A DNA stretch of 15,827 bases from Bacteroidales bacterium (GTDB lineage Bacteria > Bacteroidota > Bacteroidia > Bacteroidales > UBA7960): assembly GCA_007131895.1 (NCBI GenBank), contig SLPR01000267.1, forward strand, positions 1-15,827, given 5' to 3'. This document shows positions 1-8,314 of the stretch, in pieces. Position 1 is the stretch's first letter. Each line of letters opens with the position of its first letter. The notes under the pieces are model-generated. The model did not search any database. It was not told the origin of the DNA and worked only from the letters and a program-made list of their open reading frames with translations. A program made the position numbers and the translations under genes.

Positions 1-651
1 TTAACCCCGTTAAAAGCTGTTCCCAAAACCTGGTTTCCCAAATTGCAACACCTGGAAATACTTGGCCTTGCCAGCGGCGGTGGTCAGCAGGGACCCATCC
101 TTGCAGCCCTGGGGGCGAAAGTTACCATTTTTGATAGCTCACAAAAACAATTGCAGCAAGACCAAACCCTCAGCGACCACTTTGGTCTCAACATCAAAAC
201 CATCAAGGGAGATATGCGTGATCTGTCGGGATTGCCTGACCAATCATTCAATCTGGTGTTTAACCCTTGTTCGGTGGTTTTTGTAGATGATGTAAAGCGG
301 GTCTGGAAGGAATGTTTCAGGGTATTGAAGCCGGGAGGAGTTCTCATGACTGGTCTCATCAACCCGGTACTTTTTCAACTGGTCAACCATAACGGCGAAT
401 TCAGCCTGGCCTACAATCAACCCTATTCAGACCTGCATTCTATACCGGGTGAACAAAGAGACAAGTTGATCAGGGAAAAAGAAGCCCTTGAGTTTGGTCA
501 CAGTTTGACCGACCAGCTGGGAGGAATTTTGCAGGAAGGTTTCGTCATCACTGACCTGTTTGAAGATTATGGCAGCAGCGAACCCGGACTCGATGAATTT
601 TTACCTGCATTTATTGCCATAAGAGCAGTGAAACCTCTTGAGGACCTGTAA
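1..651 (+). CDS. Class I SAM-dependent methyltransferase, 5' partial
   Basis: The frame is open from base 1 to the TAA at 649-651, giving 216 visible residues, so the true start lies upstream of the window; the first possible internal start, a TTG at 43, falls inside the conserved core and is not a credible start. The SAM-binding motif I is seen as a Leu-rich strand followed by ASGGGQQGP, then the acidic strand end VTIFD, an aspartate-containing GDMRDL segment, FNPCSVVFV (the post-II strand), and FRVLKPGGVLM, the usual motif III region of Methyltransf_11/25 proteins. The family transfers a methyl group from S-adenosylmethionine; this subgroup, with ASGGGQQGP, has no substrate I can name. It is soluble, with no signal or membrane segment in the visible part. 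The next gene begins 95 bases downstream and has its own promoter at the end of this gene, so the two need not be co-transcribed. The family call is firm; the substrate is unknown. Confidence 0.88.
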   Translation, partial: LTPLKAVPKTWFPKLQHLEILGLASGGGQQGPILAALGAKVTIFDSSQKQLQQDQTLSDHFGLNIKTIKGDMRDLSGLPDQSFNLVFNPCSVVFVDDVKRVWKECFRVLKPGGVLMTGLINPVLFQLVNHNGEFSLAYNQPYSDLHSIPGEQRDKLIREKEALEFGHSLTDQLGGILQEGFVITDLFEDYGSSEPGLDEFLPAFIAIRAVKPLEDL

Positions 652-668
652 TGAATTTACTACTTTTG
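637..668 (+). promoter_or_regulatory. Bacteroidota-type promoter for ltaE
   Basis: CTTG at 637-640 (-33 type) and TACTTTTG at 661-668 (fits the -7 consensus TAnnTTTG) are separated by 20 bases, within the 19-21 known for Bacteroidota. Transcription would begin near 675 and give a leader of roughly 70 bases. The -33 half is only a TTG match and lies within the last codons of the methyltransferase gene. Confidence 0.5.
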
Positions 669-746
669 AAGACCGGATAAAACCATTATAACATATCCTG
701 TCAAATTAACCGATTCTTACACCAAACAAATAACACAACCAAACAT

Positions 747-1784
747 ATGAAACGCAGTTTTGCAAGCGACAACAATGCACCGGTTCATCCCGACATAATG
801 CAAGCCATTATCGATGCCAACAATGAAGATTTTGTTTCCTATGGTGATGACCCTTTCACCCTGAAGGCAAAGGAAATTTTCAACGAAAAATTCGGTACCG
901 ATGTAGAAGTCTTTTTTGTTTGTACGGGCACCGGCGCCAATGTATCGGCCATCAGCCATCTGATAAAACCATGGCAAACGGTGATAGCCGCATCCACAGC
1001 ACATATACACCATGATGAATGTGGCGCACCCGAAAAATATACCGGCAGCAAGCTCCACACGGTCAACTCGCTGGATGGAAAACTGAAAGTTTCTCAACTG
1101 AAACCCTTTTTGCATTCGGTGGGTTTTGAACACCATGCACAGCCCGGAATCATCTCCATCACGCAGTCTACAGAACTAGGAATGGTGTATACTCCTGAAG
1201 AAATTGAGGATATAGCCCGCTTTGCCAACCAGAATGACATGTACCTGCACCTGGACGGCGCCCGTATTGCCAATGCACTGACATCGCTGAATATATCCCT
1301 GGAAGAAATGATTACCCATACCGGGGTAGATGTGATGTCGTTTGGAGCCACAAAAAACGGACTTCTTATGGGAGAAGCCGTTGTATTCCTTAACCCCGAA
1401 CTGGCCAGAGGATTCCAATACGTGCGCAAACAATCCATGCAACTGGTTTCAAAAATGCGCTATGTTTCAGCCCAGTTTATTGCTCATTTCCGGGATGATT
1501 TGTGGCTGAAAACGGCGACCCATGCCAACCAGATGGCCAAATTGCTTGCAGAAAAAATCAGGCATATCCCGCAGATTAAACTAACCATGCCTGTGCAAAC
1601 CAATGCTGTATTTGCTGCCATTCCCAAAGAAATCATTGAGCCCTTGCAAAAAAAGCACTATTTCTACGTGTGGAATCCCGAAATGGGAGAAGTACGCTGG
1701 ATGACTCATTTCAACACCACGGAAGAAGATATTGAGGATTTTGTGAAATGTATTGAGGAGTTGCTGGAAACCTCCAGCAAATAA
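747..1784 (+). CDS. ltaE: Low-specificity L-threonine aldolase (PLP-dependent, fold type I)
   Basis: 345 residues, the usual length for this family. The enzyme cleaves L-threonine or L-allo-threonine to glycine and acetaldehyde, in the cytosol, using pyridoxal phosphate. Visible signs: N-terminal FASDNNAPVHP, equivalent to the family's F.SDN...HP opening; a phosphate-binding GTGAN near residues 61-65; HIHHDECGA at 86-94, with His86 in the ring-stacking position; HLDGARIANA with Asp170 (pyridine nitrogen) and Arg173; and SFGATKNG with Lys203 as the Schiff-base lysine. The ATG at 747 is chosen because the family's conserved N-terminus begins right there; no Shine-Dalgarno is present, as is normal in Bacteroidota. 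The gene appears to be a single transcription unit, between a promoter in the preceding gene and the strong hairpin at 1866-1912. Related beta-eliminating lyases of the same fold (for example phenylserine aldolase) cannot be excluded, since substrate choice is not readable here. Confidence 0.93.
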   Translation: MKRSFASDNNAPVHPDIMQAIIDANNEDFVSYGDDPFTLKAKEIFNEKFGTDVEVFFVCTGTGANVSAISHLIKPWQTVIAASTAHIHHDECGAPEKYTGSKLHTVNSLDGKLKVSQLKPFLHSVGFEHHAQPGIISITQSTELGMVYTPEEIEDIARFANQNDMYLHLDGARIANALTSLNISLEEMITHTGVDVMSFGATKNGLLMGEAVVFLNPELARGFQYVRKQSMQLVSKMRYVSAQFIAHFRDDLWLKTATHANQMAKLLAEKIRHIPQIKLTMPVQTNAVFAAIPKEIIEPLQKKHYFYVWNPEMGEVRWMTHFNTTEEDIEDFVKCIEELLETSSK

Positions 1785-1865
1785 GAAAAAGCTTCAAATC
1801 GGAATTTTACCGATGTACCCAAAGCATAACATTTTAAACAGCAAAATCGTTAAGGTTGCCGGGAG

Positions 1866-1912
1866 CAAAAGTAAAGCAGGGAACCGATTTCCAGTTCCCT
1901 GCTTTACTTTTG
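1866..1912. terminator. Bidirectional rho-independent terminator
   Basis: A perfect 19-bp stem (1866-1884 with 1894-1912) encloses a 9-base loop. The stem is GC-rich near the loop and ends in AAAA on one side and TTTT on the other, so it has a T-tract when read from either strand. It sits 82 bases after the ltaE stop and 64 bases after the stop of the convergent secreted-protein gene, exactly where a shared terminator is expected. Confidence 0.9.
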
Positions 1913-1975
1913 AAAAACTAATCTCACGGGTATGCGATATTGAACATATGGCATTCCCGATGATGATGCCGGTTA

Positions 1976-4900
1976 TCAGTGTTTTACCATGCGCAGGGTC
2001 TGTGGCACACCTGAAACAGGGGTCACTGTTACCAGGTAAATGCCCGCAGGCAACTCAGACACGTCAAGAATAAATTCCTTGTTGTGAACCTTACCCGTTA
2101 TCAGGTGTACTTTTCCTGACAAATCAGTGACCGCGAGGTTCTCTATTTTCTCATCACTGGTTACAAGGAGTCGGTCAGTTGCAGGATTGGGACTGATGGA
2201 AATTCTGTCGGTCTGCGCCCACTCATTAACTGATGTACCATCAGGCTCAAGCGTTACTTCAATGGTCATGGAATCGGAGATGTCAGTGATTTCTCCTGAA
2301 TAGTCAAAATATCCCATGGCCGTTACCAGATAATTCAGGGAGATTCCGGTTGGCACATCGTCAAAAATGACGGATCCATTAGTGTCTGTTGTACCCTCAC
2401 CATACTGGCCCAGATCCACAAGTGCCCCTTCAACGGGCTGTTGCCCACCATTATCTTCGGGTGCAGAAACAATAAAAGAGAGGGACACAAAATCCAGGGG
2501 TATCATCACCTCTGCGGTGTTGGAAGCCTCAGATTCACCATGGCTGTAAATGGCCGTTACATAATAATAGTATTCTTCTCCCGCCACTACTTCAGCATCT
2601 GAATATTGGGTGTTTGAAACCTCTGAGGCCAGCAGGATACTGTTTCGATACACATTGTAATGGAGCAGTTCTTTTCCTGCCGGGGCGTGCCATTGCAGAA
2701 CTACTGCCCCATCGGCATAGTCAGCCTGCAGCTGCGAAGGAGCAGGCCTGGGAGCAGGTGCCTCAGCATCAAAGAACCGACCATAAATATCAAACGAAGC
2801 AATATCATGTCTGGCATCCTGCCACACAACCAAAAACTTCTCGTTATGGGCTGCGATCTCGGGTTCACGCTGCACATTGGTATTCTCAACAATATCAAAT
2901 ACTTCCCCGGCCAGCGTGCCATCGGCATTGATCAATGCACCGTAGAGATTATAAAAAATGGTATTGCTTATTATATGTTCCTGGTTCCATGCTACCATAA
3001 ACTGGTTGCCATTGGAGGCTACCCGCGGATAGCTTCTTTCTTCGTTGTTCTCCAGTTGTGAAAGCAGAATCTCCTCTCCTATCAGGTTTCCTTCTCCATC
3101 AAACATCTGACCATATATGCTGCTCTTGGTGCCATGCCTGCGATCGCCCCAAACGGCCAGATAATATTGTCCGTTATAGGCTACCCGTGCAAGCATCTGG
3201 CGATGAGACTTGTCAGCAATGGCAAAATCATCTCCCAGCTGCTGGCCCTGCTTGTCGATAAACATACCATATACTGAGCGTTCGCCGGTACGATTGTCAT
3301 CCCAGGTTACCAAATAATTATGTCCGTTGAAAAGAATGTCAGGATATATCTGGGCCGGATTGTCGCCCAGTCCCTCGGGGCGGATGGGGAAGTTGCCTCC
3401 TATGGGCTGATGCTCAGTACCACAGATAAACTGTCCGAGGATTCTTGCATTTTGTGCCGGAGAACCATCCTGCCAGATGACCAGGTAGTTTTCACCATCA
3501 AAGGCCACACGCATAAAAACAGGAGAATGCTCCACCTCAGGACCACTAACCTCAATTTTGGGGCCAATGGGTTCTCCCTGATCATTGAGAGCAACGGCAA
3601 AGGCATCCCTTCGGAAATCATGCGGGGTGCGCTGCCGGGACCAGGTAAACAGGAAAGACTTGTCGCCCCTTGCCAGATGGTGCATTCCAGCCATAACGGG
3701 ATGAAATTCAACAGTTTCCTGTTCAGGAGCTACATCACCATTTTTACTGATAAACCTGGAATAATAGCTGTATCCTCCTTGTCGTCTGTCGGTATATACG
3801 GTTAAAAAGTCGCTTCCGTCATAAACCACCACCGGCCAGCTTTGCTGCACATTACTCTCTGAGACAATAAACTCTCCTGAATACTCCAGAATGACCTCAA
3901 TAGTGGAATCACCGGAGAGTTCAAAACCGGTTTCTTCCAGGGTATAGTAGCCCAATGCTACAATGGTGTAGTCATATTCTCCCGCGGGCATTTCTTCAAA
4001 GATATAATTGCCCGGGGCGTTAGTGATATTACCAAAAGTGATCACTGCATGGTCTACGGGCTGATTGTCTTCATCCAGAATCGCAAAAACCACATCGAAG
4101 AGGGGGTCAGATAGCATCATCTCCACACTCACCAATGTATCGCTCATCAGCTGAAACTGATCGTTCTGCACAGTATCATACTCGTCTGCCTCCACAAGGT
4201 AGCTGTGAGTGCCGAAAGATACACCTGTAAAAACATAATCCCCGGTGGCATTGGTAATGTCGCCCAAAGTAATGGTAGCGTCTTCAATAACTTCACCTTC
4301 AGTATCCTTTACATCAAATATAACCTCATAGGTAAGTGCTGTCATCTGCACCTCTACAAGTATATTCTGATAAACATCAAGGTTGTCACCCTCATAACTC
4401 TGGTGAAAGGGAGCTTCTACAGTGTAACTATAAATACCTTCCGGAATTTCTGTAAAGACATAGTCTCCGGGCTCATTGGTAATTTCACCAAGAGTGATAA
4501 CGGCATCCGTGATATCCTGGCCTTCCTCTCCTGTTACCTCAAAAGTAATGGTGTAGGGCCCGTCGATGGCATCCAGCATAAAGTCATCGATAAAAATTGC
4601 ACGGTTGCCAGAAGGGGTGGCACCATGCTTAAAGGCAATATGACTTCCATCATCAGGGTCTGCCTCATCCAGAATAACCGTGAACATGGCATATTCAGCC
4701 GTAAGGTCTTCGTCGGCTTCCAGTGTAGTATAAAGAGTGAAAGTAGCCGGGTCGGTGGGATCGGTCATGGTGCCAATAAGCAGATCGGGAATGGAAGTAG
4801 CCGAACTGGCCCGCGCCCGGAAGCTAATCACCTTCTGATGGATGTTGTGTACGGGAGGTGAAATGAGCATTACTTCTGCGTCTTCATTGTTGTTGGACAA

Positions 4901-6832
4901 GATTCTTACATGATTTGGAGGAGAGAAGGGCGAAAAGCCGGTAGTCGTTTCAACCAGGGCAAGGGCATAAAGAGGGTTATCTACTATTCGGGTCCAGCCG
5001 GGAGGCAGGGCCGGGGCTTCCACCTGGTCAAAAGATTCGTGGTGTGGTGTCAGACTGATGGTGGCATCAATGGCTTCTCCGGCAAGTGGCAACTGGTAGT
5101 CCAGGATTTGAACAAACGCTGACTTGGTTCCGGTAGCCTCGGGAAGAAACCTGATTTGAATAAATGCAGATTCCAGAGAGCCCAGGCTCACCTCTTCTTG
5201 CAGGTTATGCAGGATGAAATCTTCAGCATCACTGCCCGATATACTGATATCCTCCGGTGAAATCACAAGTGTTCCCACGCCTTCATTGATAATCTCCACC
5301 TCAAAGGGGAAAGTAGTAGTTTGAATCTGGTGCAGACCAAAATCAACTGAGGTGGGATTGGTAAGCACCTCGGGTTGAGTGGGTGCATCCAGGTACACAT
5401 TGTCGATGAGTATAGAACGGTTGAAGTTGGGCGTACTGCCATGCTTAAAGGCAATATGGTGATGATCCAGAACCGAATGGTCAAAGTTCACCACAAACTG
5501 CTGATAGGCAGATGTAAGATCATCTCCCCCTTCAAAGGTTTGAAATGCCACGAAGGTGGACGCATCCTCAGGATCAGTCATGGTGCCGATGATCAGGTCA
5601 GGAATATTGGAACCGATGTTACACCTTGCCCAGAAGCGTAGTCTCATATTTTCAAAATCTGCAATAGCCGGGGTAATGAGCATCATATTGGCATTGGCAT
5701 TGTCGTTGGAAAGGATCTGCGCATGGTTGGGCGGAGAATGGGGGTTCAGGGCAGTAGTGGTTTGCACTACAGATGCAGCATACCCGGGGTTGTCATTGAT
5801 CTTGCTCCATGCGAAAGGCAGATCGGGAGGCAGGGTTTGGTTAAAGTCTTCAAAATGTGGCAAAATAGCAATGGTGTCAGTGGCACCAATACCCTGCAAA
5901 CCTATTTCCAGGCCCTTGATACTAAGGGTTGCCTGGTGGGGTAACGCCTGTAAAGGAGCAAAACGCAGAGAAAGGGAAATGGATTCACCAAAAGCTATTT
6001 CCACCAGGGCAGGCACGCTGTCAATACTAAATGCATCTGCATCAGGACCTGAAATGACAAAATCACCGGTTTCCAGAATAAGATCCTGCAGACCATCATT
6101 GGTAATGGTGAGGATTTCCGGATCGGATACTTCTCCAACAGGATTCACAAAAAAGTCAATATTTTCGCGGTCGATAAGCATCACCGCTTCGGTGCTGGCA
6201 GTCTCCCACAAAAAATTATCAACCATCAGCTGGCGCCAGGCAGACATGTTACTAACTACAATGACAATATGATATTCATCATTGTCGTTGAGCACATCAC
6301 TGAACAGCACCGTTTGCTGCAGGTGGTCGGGCCCGGTAATGGTTACTGTATCTACAGGCACAAAGTCCGCCATATTGTCCCTGGATGAGCTGTACCCTAT
6401 CACCACGTCATGAAGGTGAGTGTCAAAGATCATTCTGCCATAAAATCTCAGCCAGTTGGATTCAAAATTTTTAACCTTCGGACTTACCAGGGCCAGGATG
6501 GCATTGCCATCACCCTGGCTGGCAAAACGCACCTGGTTGGGGGGAGTCACAGGATTATGGGTATTTACCGTTTGCACCAGTGATTCTGTGGATTGCACAA
6601 TAGTGGACCATCCTTCGGGCATATTGGGACGAACAGCAGTACTGAAGTCCTCGAAGAAGTAATCTACGGCAGGGGGTTCATTGAGTATCACTTGCGATGG
6701 GTGTGGGTTGCCCATCTTTGATTCCGTTAAACCGGCTTTGTCAGTCTTTCCGGCAGTCACTGAGCCGGCAAACTGCAAGAAGAAGCACATGGTTAATATC
6801 CACGGCATTGAAAGATGTAATGATTTTTTCAT
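1976..6832 (-). CDS. Very large secreted multidomain protein with T9SS C-terminal sorting domain
   Basis: 1618 residues from the ATG at 6830-6832, chosen because it opens a signal peptide (MKKS, hydrophobic core about 10-20, likely cleavage after SVTA near 27); an in-frame extension to 6901 would add 23 residues lacking signal character and overlaps the promoter. Domain order by inspection: adhesin/choice-of-anchor-J-like modules at about 57-210, 325-483 and 598-755; ASH/choice-of-anchor-D-like Ig modules at 216-318 and 484-588; three tandem carboxypeptidase-regulatory/PEGA-like repeats at 760-983; seven repeats of about 54 residues at 985-1357 with the pattern xVAxNGxxYLVxWxDxR, propeller-like; a fibronectin type III domain at about 1362-1445; a fourth carboxypeptidase-like module at 1450-1530; and a type A sorting domain at about 1543-1618 (SPNPATDRL, DLSGK, LPAGIYLV, basic end). 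No catalytic domain is recognised. Inference: it is exported by Sec, passes the outer membrane by T9SS and is surface-attached or released, perhaps in adhesion or polymer binding. Confidence 0.9.
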   Translation of the reverse strand: MKKSLHLSMPWILTMCFFLQFAGSVTAGKTDKAGLTESKMGNPHPSQVILNEPPAVDYFFEDFSTAVRPNMPEGWSTIVQSTESLVQTVNTHNPVTPPNQVRFASQGDGNAILALVSPKVKNFESNWLRFYGRMIFDTHLHDVVIGYSSSRDNMADFVPVDTVTITGPDHLQQTVLFSDVLNDNDEYHIVIVVSNMSAWRQLMVDNFLWETASTEAVMLIDRENIDFFVNPVGEVSDPEILTITNDGLQDLILETGDFVISGPDADAFSIDSVPALVEIAFGESISLSLRFAPLQALPHQATLSIKGLEIGLQGIGATDTIAILPHFEDFNQTLPPDLPFAWSKINDNPGYAASVVQTTTALNPHSPPNHAQILSNDNANANMMLITPAIADFENMRLRFWARCNIGSNIPDLIIGTMTDPEDASTFVAFQTFEGGDDLTSAYQQFVVNFDHSVLDHHHIAFKHGSTPNFNRSILIDNVYLDAPTQPEVLTNPTSVDFGLHQIQTTTFPFEVEIINEGVGTLVISPEDISISGSDAEDFILHNLQEEVSLGSLESAFIQIRFLPEATGTKSAFVQILDYQLPLAGEAIDATISLTPHHESFDQVEAPALPPGWTRIVDNPLYALALVETTTGFSPFSPPNHVRILSNNNEDAEVMLISPPVHNIHQKVISFRARASSATSIPDLLIGTMTDPTDPATFTLYTTLEADEDLTAEYAMFTVILDEADPDDGSHIAFKHGATPSGNRAIFIDDFMLDAIDGPYTITFEVTGEEGQDITDAVITLGEITNEPGDYVFTEIPEGIYSYTVEAPFHQSYEGDNLDVYQNILVEVQMTALTYEVIFDVKDTEGEVIEDATITLGDITNATGDYVFTGVSFGTHSYLVEADEYDTVQNDQFQLMSDTLVSVEMMLSDPLFDVVFAILDEDNQPVDHAVITFGNITNAPGNYIFEEMPAGEYDYTIVALGYYTLEETGFELSGDSTIEVILEYSGEFIVSESNVQQSWPVVVYDGSDFLTVYTDRRQGGYSYYSRFISKNGDVAPEQETVEFHPVMAGMHHLARGDKSFLFTWSRQRTPHDFRRDAFAVALNDQGEPIGPKIEVSGPEVEHSPVFMRVAFDGENYLVIWQDGSPAQNARILGQFICGTEHQPIGGNFPIRPEGLGDNPAQIYPDILFNGHNYLVTWDDNRTGERSVYGMFIDKQGQQLGDDFAIADKSHRQMLARVAYNGQYYLAVWGDRRHGTKSSIYGQMFDGEGNLIGEEILLSQLENNEERSYPRVASNGNQFMVAWNQEHIISNTIFYNLYGALINADGTLAGEVFDIVENTNVQREPEIAAHNEKFLVVWQDARHDIASFDIYGRFFDAEAPAPRPAPSQLQADYADGAVVLQWHAPAGKELLHYNVYRNSILLASEVSNTQYSDAEVVAGEEYYYYVTAIYSHGESEASNTAEVMIPLDFVSLSFIVSAPEDNGGQQPVEGALVDLGQYGEGTTDTNGSVIFDDVPTGISLNYLVTAMGYFDYSGEITDISDSMTIEVTLEPDGTSVNEWAQTDRISISPNPATDRLLVTSDEKIENLAVTDLSGKVHLITGKVHNKEFILDVSELPAGIYLVTVTPVSGVPQTLRMVKH
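2762..3880 (-). repeat. Seven propeller-like coding repeats in the secreted protein
   Basis: Residues 985-1357 contain seven units starting near 1000, 1052, 1108, 1164, 1216, 1270 and 1325, spaced 52-56 residues apart. Each carries a version of a strand with (F/Y)NG followed by YLVxW and an Asp/Arg pair, then a glycine-rich turn such as IYGQxFD. Seven equal units suggest one seven-bladed beta-propeller; the fold is inference, the repeat is seen. Confidence 0.75.
3884..4555 (-). repeat. Three tandem carboxypeptidase-regulatory-like coding repeats
   Basis: Residues 760-983 of the secreted protein hold three units of about 75 residues. Each has the order [FVV/IFD strand]-DAxITLGxITNxxGDYVFxxxxxGxYxYxVxA and ends in a short valine-rich strand. 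The (I/V)T(L/F)G(E/D/N)ITN core is nearly invariant between units. These are Ig-like stalk modules common in Bacteroidota surface proteins. Confidence 0.8.
4568..6664 (-). repeat. Three adhesin-like modules alternating with ASH-type modules
   Basis: Module 1 is coded at 6203-6664, module 2 at 5384-5860 and module 3 at 4568-5041; ASH/choice-of-anchor-D-like segments lie between 1 and 2 and between 2 and 3. Modules 2 and 3 are much closer to each other than to module 1: both keep SPPNH, ILSN, IPDL-IGTMTDP and HIAFKHG in register, pointing to an internal duplication. Confidence 0.75.
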
Positions 6833-6898
6833 GGTAAATTTTTTATATGAATATAATGGCCAATAGTTAATCGACATTTTTCCCTGTAATATGCTGCT

Positions 6899-6906
6899 CA
6901 AATATA
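6899..6906 (-). promoter_or_regulatory. -7 element of the secreted-protein gene promoter
   Basis: Read on the minus strand the bases are TATATTTG, an exact fit to TAnnTTTG. Initiation near 6892 would give a leader of about 60 bases before the ATG at 6832. I find no good TTTG at the expected -33 distance, so only this half is supported. The site covers the alternative upstream start at 6901, which argues against that start. Confidence 0.45.
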
Positions 6907-6952
6907 AGGTATGTTGAAAACATTGAGGATAAGGGCCAATGAGTAATTTTGT

Positions 6953-6998
6953 CTCTTTTTTCTGCGTACTGCTACTTACGTAGCGCTGTCAAAAAGAG
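6953..6998. repeat. Nested inverted repeat between rtcB and the secreted-protein gene
   Basis: Outer arms CTCTTTTT (6953-6960) and AAAAAGAG (6991-6998) flank an inner 5-bp hairpin, GCTAC (6971-6975) with GTAGC (6980-6984) around a 4-base loop. The stem is interrupted, with 10 unpaired bases on one side and 6 on the other. It lies after the rtcB stop and upstream of the secreted-protein promoter, so it may end rtcB transcription, though it has no clean T-tract tail. The rest of 6907-7090 shows nothing I recognise. Confidence 0.4.
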
Positions 6999-7090
6999 AA
7001 AGAGAAAGTTTCATTTTGGGGATAATGCTCTCTTTAAATATGAAGCGACATTCATTGCCTGAGAATGGGGAAAAAGAAACACCTGAAAAG

Positions 7091-8266
7091 CTACCCTTTG
7101 ACCACCGCCAGCGGCGTAAGATGGTGTATAATGTCCACCAGATCTTTCTGGTTGTTCATCACCACATCGATATTTTTGTAGGCACTGGTGGCCTCGTCCA
7201 GGTCTTTTTGGGTTCTGATGGCATGGATAATCCCTTTTTCATTGAGCTTTTTGATTTCCTCTTTAAGGTTTAAGGATCGTTGGGCTTGTTTTCGTCCCAT
7301 CACCCTGCCGGCACCATGAGAACAGCTGTTGAAACTTTGGGGATTTCCTTTTCCTTTAACGATAAAACTTTGCGTGCCCTGGCTGCCCGGGATAATTCCA
7401 ATGGTTCCATTCTCAGCAAGGGTAGCGCCTTTGCGATGCACTACAAGGTCCTTCCCGTTATGGGTTTCCAGCGCTGCATAATTGTGGGCAATGTTGATCA
7501 TGGGAAAGGCATTAAAATTACCTTTAAAATGCTGTTTAAAAACATCCGTAATTCTTTTCATCATCAGCTTTCGGTTGGCAAAGGCAAAATCAACACAATA
7601 CTGCATTTCCCTGAGGTAGGTCTGTCCTTCATCCGAATCCAGAGGTAGCCAGGCAAGCTGCGCGGATCGGGGTACAGGACTTTTCCACTTTTCATTCAGC
7701 TCTGCTGCCAGCCTGTTGTAATGATCTGCCACCTGCTTGCCAATGTTTCGGCTGCCCGAGTGAATCATGATCCAGATATGATTGTTTTCATCTTTCTGGA
7801 TTTCAATAAAGTGGTTGCCACCTCCAAGAGTACCCACCTGGTATTCAGCTTTGTCGTATTCCCTGGCAACGATAGGATTTTGCGATGGGTCAACCTCGCC
7901 ATGGTGGGGCATATTCTCAGGTCCCTGTGCGCTTTTATGGTGTTTAAACCCAAGAGGTACAACTTCTCTGATATCCGTCATGATATCCTTTAAGACAGGG
8001 TGTGAAACATGCTCAAGGGTAGTTTTAACGGCACACATCCCACATCCAATATCCACTCCTACTGCATTGGGGATGATGACATTATCAAGGGCGGCAACCC
8101 CGCCGATGGGCATTCCGAATCCCTGATGACAATCGGGCATAAGGGCTATATGGTTGTGTGCAAACGGAAGATTGGCAAGGTTACGGGCCTGGGCAAGTGC
8201 ACCTTCCTCAATATCGGAAAGCCACATTTTTATGGGAATACGTTCAGTTTTGATTTCCTTTAACAT
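7091..8266 (-). CDS. rtcB: RNA-splicing ligase RtcB (tRNA/RNA 3'-phosphate ligase)
   Basis: 391 residues, close to the E. coli enzyme. RtcB joins a 2',3'-cyclic-phosphate or 3'-phosphate RNA end to a 5'-hydroxyl end using GTP and Mn2+, in the cytosol, for tRNA and rRNA repair or splicing. All catalytic landmarks are visible: VDIGCG with Asp72 and Cys75, GGGNHFIE with His152, IHSGSR with His169, IAHNYA with His261, and SCSHGAGR with His317, the residue that is guanylylated in the family. The family C-terminus LTPLAVVKG is intact. The ATG at 8264-8266 is chosen because the protein begins MLKEIKTERIPIKMW, which matches the family start; a TTG 24 bases upstream would add a non-conserved tail. The gene starts 49 bases after the Rex-like gene ends, with no promoter match seen in the gap, so co-transcription is likely. 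No archease or RtcA gene is present in the window. Confidence 0.96.
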   Translation of the reverse strand: MLKEIKTERIPIKMWLSDIEEGALAQARNLANLPFAHNHIALMPDCHQGFGMPIGGVAALDNVIIPNAVGVDIGCGMCAVKTTLEHVSHPVLKDIMTDIREVVPLGFKHHKSAQGPENMPHHGEVDPSQNPIVAREYDKAEYQVGTLGGGNHFIEIQKDENNHIWIMIHSGSRNIGKQVADHYNRLAAELNEKWKSPVPRSAQLAWLPLDSDEGQTYLREMQYCVDFAFANRKLMMKRITDVFKQHFKGNFNAFPMINIAHNYAALETHNGKDLVVHRKGATLAENGTIGIIPGSQGTQSFIVKGKGNPQSFNSCSHGAGRVMGRKQAQRSLNLKEEIKKLNEKGIIHAIRTQKDLDEATSAYKNIDVVMNNQKDLVDIIHHLTPLAVVKG

Positions 8267-8314
8267 AATCAATGAGATTGATATACCCAACTAACAAGTT
8301 AACGGCAGCGAGGT

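Noticed and set aside
4205..6272. Long plus-strand frames (up to 238 codons) opposite the secreted-protein gene
   Set aside because: They are antisense shadows of a gene with signal peptide, repeats and sorting domain; their translations have no recognisable motifs.
6833..6901. 23-residue N-terminal extension of the secreted protein
   Set aside because: It would precede an obvious MKKS-type signal peptide, making it internal, and it overlaps the -7 promoter element.
8267..8290. TTG-initiated 8-residue extension of RtcB
   Set aside because: The family begins at MLKEI-type sequence; the extension is not conserved and uses a rarer start.
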